NCBI GenBank assembly: GCA_020055645.1
Contig: CM034546.1
Span: 19,282,001 to 19,346,000, forward strand
Direction: 5' to 3'
From: Tomocerus qinae
Lineage: Eukaryota > Arthropoda > Collembola > Entomobryomorpha > Tomoceridae
DNA: 64,000 nt
This document shows positions 56,465-64,000 of the stretch, piece by piece; positions within the stretch are counted from its first letter, which is position 1, and every line of letters starts with the position of its first letter. The notes beneath the pieces were generated by a model. That model was given only the letters and a program-made list of their open reading frames with translations. It did no database searches and was not told the DNA's origin. The position numbers and the translations under genes were made by a program.

Positions 56465-59400
56465 ACTAGCACATGTGTTTATGTTTTCATAAACTATAAA
56501 TAATGGCGTACATGTTGCATTGACTTCTCCAGTGTTGATTAAATTGGAACCTTTTAATCAATTAATTAACACTATAAAAATGATTAAGTATAATTTTCGC
56601 AACCTATTAATTGAAAACGGTTCTCTTCGTGTATTTAAATATGTGACATTTCAAAAAATGATTTTCGCAAATGCACATTGCACTTACTTTAGCGTTTAAT
56701 GGTAGTTTAAGAAAACCAGCCGCAATGTAAACTGTCTGCTACGTTTTACGAATTGAAATAGATGAAATGCTTTAAAGATTATGACGAGTGTACATCATTA
56801 GTATTTAATTAGTCTATTTATTGGATTTTTTGGAGCTTCGACTACGTTTTCATTTATAAATAACGTCCTTGTTTTTCACAATTTAATAGACAAATTTAAA
56901 CCTCCAACCATTTTTACCGCGATTTATGCTTTACAATCATTTTAACACGAATTAACTAGCACATGTGTTTATGTTTTCATAAACTATAAATACTTGCGTA
57001 CCTATTGCATTGACTTCTCCAGTGTTGATTAAATTGGAACCTTTTAATCAATTAGTCTTACTATAAAAATGATGAAGGATAACTTTCGATACCTATTAAT
57101 TGGAAACGGTTCTCCTCGTGTATTTAAATATGTGACATTTCAAAAATTGATTTTCGCAAATGCACATTGCACTTACTTTCGCGTTTAATGGTAGTTTAAG
57201 AAAACCAGCCGCAATGTAAACTGTCTGCTACGCTTTACGAATTGAAATAGATGAAATGCATTAAAGATTATGACGAATGTACATCATTAGTATTTAATTA
57301 GTCTATTTATTGGATTTTTTGGAGCTTCGACTACGTTTTCATTTATAAATAACGTTCTTGTTTTTCACAATTTAATAGACAAATTTAAACCTGTAACCAT
57401 TTTTATCGCCATTTATGCTTTACAATCCTTTTAACACAAATTTACTAGCACATGTGTTTATGTTTTCATAAACTATAAATAATTGCGTACCTGTTGCATT
57501 GACTTCTCCAGTGTTAATTAAATTAGAACCTTTTCATCAATTAATTAACACTATAAAAATTATTAAGTATAATTTTCGCAACCTATTAATTGGAAACGGT
57601 TCTCCTCGTGTATTTAAATATGTGACATTTCAAAAATTGATTTTCGCAAATGCACATTGCACTTACTTTCGTGTTTAATGGTAGTTTAAGAAAACCAGCC
57701 GCAATGTAAACTGTCTGCTACGTTTTACGAATTGAAATAGATGAAATGCATTAAAGATTATGACGAATGTACATCATTAGTATTTAATTAGTCTATTTAT
57801 TGGATTTTTTGGAGCTTCGACTACGTTTTCATTTATAAATAACGTCCTCGTTTTTCACAATTTAATAGACAAATTTAAACCTACAACCATTTTTACCGCG
57901 AGTTATGCTTTACAATCATTTTAACACGAATTTACTAGCACATGTGTTTATGTTTTCATAAACTATAAATAGTTGCGTACCTATTGCATTGACTTCTCCA
58001 GTGTTGATTAAATTAGAACCTTTTCATCGATTAACGATTAGTCTTACTATAAAAATGATTAAGTATAATTTTCGCAACCTATTAACTGAAAACGGTTCTC
58101 CTCGTGTATTTAATTATGTGACACTTCAAAAATTGATTTTCGCAAATGCACATTGCACTTACTTTCGTGTTTAATGGTAGTTTAAGAAAACCAGCCGCAA
58201 TGTAAACTGTCTGCTACGTTTTACGAATTGAAATAGATGAAATGCTTTAAAGATTATGACGAAAGTACATCATTAGTATTTAATTAGTCTATTTATTGGA
58301 TTTTTTGGAGCTTCGACTACGTTTTCATTTATAAATAACGTCCTCGTTTTTCACAATTTAATAGACAAATTTAAACCTACAACCATTTTTACCGCGAGTT
58401 ATGCTTTACAATCATTTTAACACGAATTTACTAGCACATGTGTTTATGTTTTCATAAACTATAAATAGTTGCGTACCTATTGCATTGACTTCTCCAGTGT
58501 TGATTAAATTAGAACCTTTTCATCGATTAACGATTAGTCTTACTATAAAAATGATTAAGTATAATTTTCGCAACCTATTAATTGAAAACGGTTCTCCTCG
58601 TGTATTTAATTATGTGACACTTCAAAAATTGATTTTCGCAAATGCACATTGCACTTACTTTCGTGTTTAATGGTAGTTTAAGAAAACCAGCCGCAATGTA
58701 AACTGTCTGCTACGTTTTACGAATTGAAATAGATGAAATGCTTTAAAGATTATGACGAAAGTACATCATTAGTATTTAATTAGTCTATTTATTGGATTTT
58801 TTGGAGCTTCGACTACGTTTTCATTTATAAATAACGTCCTTGTTTTTCACAATTTAATAGACAAACTTAAACCTCCAACCATTTTTACCGCGAATTATGC
58901 TTTACAATCATTTTAACACGATTTTACTGGCACATGTGTTTATGTTTTTATAAACTATAAAAACTTGCGTACATAATGAATGGACTGCTCCAGTGATGAT
59001 TAAATTGGGACCTTTTCATCAATTACTCTTCCTATAAAAATGATTAAGTATAATTTTCGCAACCTAATAAGTGAAAACGGTTCTCTTCGTATATTTAAAT
59101 ATGTGACATTTCAAAAATTGATTTTCGGAAATGCACATTGCACTTACTTTCGCGTTTAATGGTAGTTTAAGAAAACCAGCCGCAATGTAAACTGTCTGCT
59201 ACGTTTTACGAATTGAAATAGATGAAATGCTTTAAAGATTATGACGAGTGTACATCATTAGTATTTAATTAGTCTATTTATTGGATTTTTTGGAGCTTCG
59301 ACTACGTTTTCATTTATAAATAACGTCCTTGTTTTTCACAATTTAATAGACAAACTTAAACCTCCAACCATTTTTACCGCGAATTATGCTTTACAATCAT

Positions 59401-62400
59401 TTTAACACGATTTTACTGGCACATGTGTTTATGTTTTTATAAACTATAAATACTTGCGTACATAATGAATGGACTGCTCCAGTGATGATTAAATTGGGAC
59501 CTTTTCATCAATTAATTAACACTATAAAAATGATTAAGTATAATTTTCGCAACCTAATAATTGAAAACGGTTCTCTTCGTATATTTAAATATGTGACATT
59601 TCAAAAATTGATTTTCGGAAATGCACATTGCACTTACTTTCGCGTTTAATGGTAGTTTAAGAAAACCAGCCGCAATGTAAACTGTCTGCTACGTTTTACG
59701 AATTGAAATAGATGAAATGCTTTAAAGATTATGACGAGTGTACATCATTAGTATTTAATTAGTCTATTTATTGGATTTTTTGGAGCTTCGACTACGTTTT
59801 CATTTATAAATAACGTCCTTGTTTTTCACAATTTAATAGACAAACTTAAACCTCCAACCATTTTTACCGCGAATTATGCTTTACAATCATTTTAACACGA
59901 TTTTACTGGCACATGTGTTTATGTTTTCATAAACTATAAATAATTGCGTACCTGTTGCATTGACTTCTCCAGTGTTAATTAAATTAGAACCTTTTCATCA
60001 ATTAATTAACACTATAAAAATTATTAAGTATAATTTTCGCAACCTATTAACTGAAAACGGTTCTCCTCGTGTATTTAATTATGTGACACTTCAAAAATTG
60101 ATTTTCGCAAATGCACATTGCACTTACTTTCGTGTTTAATGGTAGTTTAAGAAAACCAGCCGCAATGTAAACTGTCTGCTACGTTTTACGAATTGAAATA
60201 GATGAAATGCTTTAAAGATTATGACGAAAGTACATCATTAGTATTTAATTAGTCTATTTATTGGATTTTTTGGAGCTTCGACTACGTTTTCATTTATAAA
60301 TAACGTCCTCGTTTTTCACAATTTAATAGACAAATTTAAACCTACAACCATTTTTACCGCGAGTTATGCTTTACAATCATTTTAACACGAATTTACTAGC
60401 ACATGTGTTTATGTTTTCATAAACTATAAATAGTTGCGTACCTATTGCATTGACTTCTCCAGTGTTAATTAAATTAGAACCTTTTCATCAATTAATTAAC
60501 ACTATAAAAATTATTAAGTATAATTTTCGCAACCTATTAATTGGAAACGGTTCTCCTCGTGTATTTAAATATGTGACATTTCAAAAATTGATTTTCGCAA
60601 ATGCACATTGCACTTACTTTCGTGTTTAATGGTAGTTTAAGAAAACCAGCCGCAATGTAAACTGTCTGCTACGTTTTACGAATTGAAATAGATGAAATGC
60701 ATTAAAGATTATGACGAATGTACATCATTAGTATTTAATTAGTCTATTTATTGGATTTTTTGGAGCTTCGACTACGTTTTCATTTATAAATAACGTCCTC
60801 GTTTTTCACAATTTAATAGACAAATTTAAACCTACAACCATTTTTATCGCCATTTATGCTTTACAATCCTTTTAACACAAATTTACTAGCACATGTGTTT
60901 ATGTTTTCATAAACTATAAATAATTGCGTACCTGTTGCATTGACTTCTCCAGTGTTAATTAAATTAGAACCTTTTCATCAATTAATTAACACTATAAAAA
61001 TTATTAAGTATAATTTTCGCAACCTATTAATTGGAAACGGTTCTCCTCGTGTATTTAATTATGTGACACTTCAAAAATTGATTTTCGCAAATGCACATTG
61101 CACTTACTTTCGTGTTTAATGGTAGTTTAAGAAAACCAGCCGCAATGTAAACTGTCTGCTACGTTTTACGAATTGAAATAGATGAAATGCTTTAAAGATT
61201 ATGACGAAAGTACATCATTAGTATTTAATTAGTCTATTTATTGGATTTTTTGGAGCTTCGACTACGTTTTCATTTATAAATAACGTCCTCGTTTTTCACA
61301 ATTTAATAGACAAATTTAAACCTACAACCATTTTTACCGCGAGTTATGCTTTACAATCATTTTAACACGAATTTACTAGCACATGTGTTTATGTTTTCAT
61401 AAACTATAAATAGTTGCGTACCTATTGCATTGACTTCTCCAGTGTTGATTAAATTAGAACCTTTTCATCGATTAACGATTAGTCTTACTATAAAAATGAT
61501 TAAGTATAATTTTCGCAACCTATTAATTGAAAACGGTTCTCCTCGTGTATTTAATTATGTGACACTTCAAAAATTGATTTTCGCAAATGCACATTGCACT
61601 TACTTTCGTGTTTAATGGTAGTTTAAGAAAACCAGCCGCAATGTAAACTGTCTGCTACGTTTTACGAATTGAAATAGATGAAATGCTTTAAAGATTATGA
61701 CGAAAGTACATCATTAGTATTTAATTAGTCTATTTATTGGATTTTTTGGAGCTTCGACTACGTTTTCATTTATAAATAACGTCCTTGTTTTTCACAATTT
61801 AATAGACAAACTTAAACCTCCAACCATTTTTACCGCGAATTATGCTTTACAATCATTTTAACACGATTTTACTGGCACATGTGTTTATGTTTTTATAAAC
61901 TATAAAAACTTGCGTACATAATGAATGGACTGCTCCAGTGATGATTAAATTGGGACCTTTTCATCAATTACTCTTCCTATAAAAATGATTAAGTATAATT
62001 TTCGCAACCTAATAAGTGAAAACGGTTCTCTTCGTATATTTAAATATGTGACATTTCAAAAATTGATTTTCGGAAATGCACATTGCACTTACTTTCGCGT
62101 TTAATGGTAGTTTAAGAAAACCAGCCGCAATGTAAACTGTCTGCTACGTTTTACGAATTGAAATAGATGAAATGCTTTAAAGATTATGACGAGTGTACAT
62201 CATTAGTATTTAATTAGTCTATTTATTGGATTTTTTGGAGCTTCGACTACGTTTTCATTTATAAATAACGTCCTTGTTTTTCACAATTTAATAGACAAAC
62301 TTAAACCTCCAACCATTTTTACCGCGAATTATGCTTTACAATCATTTTAACACGATTTTACTGGCACATGTGTTTATGTTTTTATAAACTATAAATACTT

Positions 62401-64000
62401 GCGTACATAATGAATGGACTGCTCCAGTGATGATTAAATTGGGACCTTTTCATCAATTAATTAACACTATAAAAATGATTAAGTATAATTTTCGCAACCT
62501 AATAATTGAAAACGGTTCTCTTCGTATATTTAAATATGTGACATTTCAAAAATTGATTTTCGGAAATGCACATTGCACTTACTTTCGCGTTTAATGGTAG
62601 TTTAAGAAAACCAGCCGCAATGTAAACTGTCTGCTACGTTTTACGAATTGAAATAGATGAAATGCTTTAAAGATTATGACGAGTGTACATCATTAGTATT
62701 TAATTAGTCTATTTATTGGATTTTTTGGAGCTTCGACTACGTTTTCATTTATAAATAACGTCCTTGTTTTTCACAATTTAATAGACAAACTTAAACCTCC
62801 AACCATTTTTACCGCGAATTATGCTTTACAATCATTTTAACACGATTTTACTGGCACATGTGTTTATGTTTTTATAAACTATAAATACTTGCGTACATAA
62901 TGAATGGACTGCTCCAGTGATGATTAAATTGGGACCTTTTCATCAATTACTCTTCCTATAAAAATGATTAAGTATAATTTTCGCAACCTAATAAGTGAAA
63001 ACGGTTCTCTTCGTATATTTAAATATGTGACATTTCAAAAATTGATTTTCGGAAATGCACATTGCACTTACTTTCGCGTTTAATGGTAGTTTAAGAAAAC
63101 CAGCCGCAATGTAAACTGTCTGCTACGTTTTACGAATTGAAATAGATGAAATGCTTTAAAGATTATGACGAGTGTACATCATTAGTATTTAATTAGTCTA
63201 TTTATTGGATTTTTTGGAGCTTCGACTACGTTTTCATTTATAAATAACGTCCTTGTTTTTCACAATTTAATAGACAAACTTAAACCTCCAACCATTTTTA
63301 CCGCGAATTATGCTTTACAATCATTTTAACACGATTTTACTGGCACATGTGTTTATGTTTTTATAAACTATAAATACTTGCGTACATAATGAATGGACTG
63401 CTCCAGTGATGATTAAATTGGGACCTTTTCATCAATTAATTAACACTATAAAAATGATTAAGTATAATTTTCGCAACCTAATAATTGAAAACGGTTCTCT
63501 TCGTATATTTAAATATGTGACATTTCAAAAATTGATTTTCGGAAATGCACATTGCACTTACTTTCGCGTTTAATGGTAGTTTAAGAAAACCAGCCGCAAT
63601 GTAAACTGTCTGCTACGTTTTACGAATTGAAATAGATGAAATGCTTTAAAGATTATGACGAGTGTACATCATTAGTATTTAATTAGTCTATTTATTGGAT
63701 TTTTTGGAGCTTCGACTACGTTTTCATTTATAAATAACGTCCTTGTTTTTCACAATTTAATAGACAAACTTAAACCTCCAACCATTTTTACCGCGAATTA
63801 TGCTTTACAATCATTTTAACACGATTTTACTGGCACATGTGTTTATGTTTTTATAAACTATAAATACTTGCGTACATAATGAATGGACTGCTCCAGTGAT
63901 GATTAAATTGGGACCTTTTCATCAATTAATTAACACTATAAAAATGATTAAGTATAATTTTCGCAACCTAATAATTGAAAACGGTTCTCTTCGTATATTT
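56465..64000. repeat. Satellite array, monomers of 489-496 bp, 15 complete copies, runs off window
   Basis: Monomers counted from AC(T)RGCACATGTGTTTATG start at 56465, 56955, 57444, 57934, 58430, 58926, 59415, 59905, 60395, 60885, 61375, 61871, 62360, 62850, 63339 and 63829. At least three variant classes can be told apart (e.g. AGTTGCGTACCTATTGCATT versus ACTTGCGTACATAATGAATG). The trio at 58430-59904 reappears at 61375-62849 (2945 bp apart), a local higher-order duplication. Small ORFs of 61 codons recur in some monomers and are treated as by-products. The size and homogeneity fit heterochromatic satellite DNA. Confidence 0.95.

Noticed and set aside
57989..58174. 61-codon ORF recurring at 58485 and 61430
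   Set aside because: Begins with a non-ATG codon inside the satellite monomer and most monomers lack the full frame; kept only as an observation on the satellite.

Overview
This is a eukaryotic nuclear window, AT-rich, with spliced genes, introns bearing GT..AG ends, many transposon copies and a long satellite. The gene content (secreted C-type-lectin-like proteins, a chitin-binding-like cysteine module, TCAGT-type initiators) suggests an arthropod. A hexapod such as a springtail is a guess from style and not proven. All confident host genes lie on the minus strand.

Layout. 1-1.7 kb: 5' part of a non-LTR retrotransposon (endonuclease and start of reverse transcriptase), running off the window edge. 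1.7-9.7 kb: transposon debris, a hAT MITE with a perfect 8-bp target duplication, a decayed piece of the lectin-like gene C, and a 5'-truncated non-LTR copy. 9.8-20.9 kb: gene A, seven exons, a secreted C-type-lectin-like protein with a cysteine-rich tail; its introns hold three different tandem arrays and several MITEs. 24.3-26.8 kb: an intronless HEPN-like/TPR/Sel1/MYND protein with a TATA/Inr promoter. 27.3-33.4 kb: a complete LTR retroelement read on the minus strand (near-identical 727-bp LTRs, PBS, PPT, 4-bp target duplication) without gag-pol. It carries instead a frameshifted, apparently intron-containing gene on the opposite strand and a 60-bp tandem array. 35.0-40.0 kb: a young Penelope-like element with two ORFs, flanked by identical 1032-bp direct repeats (pLTRs) that each hold a hammerhead-like motif; no GIY-YIG endonuclease is visible. 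41.9-50.4 kb: gene B, the paralogue of gene A with the same intron phases but one exon fewer. 52.7-55.6 kb: gene C, eight exons, signal peptide, two C-type-lectin-like domains, a duplicated hydrophobic segment and an unrecognised C-terminal domain. 56.5-64.0 kb: a satellite of about 490-bp monomers running off the window.

Genes A and B with their flanks look like an old segmental duplication, later separated by insertion of the two retroelements and swollen by intronic repeats. Genes A, B and C probably form a local cluster of secreted or surface lectin-like proteins. The strongest candidates for something undescribed are the LTR element with antisense cargo, the two-ORF endonuclease-less Penelope-like element, and the orphan C-terminal domain of gene C. 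Exon models were built by eye from splice sites, reading frame and comparison of paralogues; no search was run.
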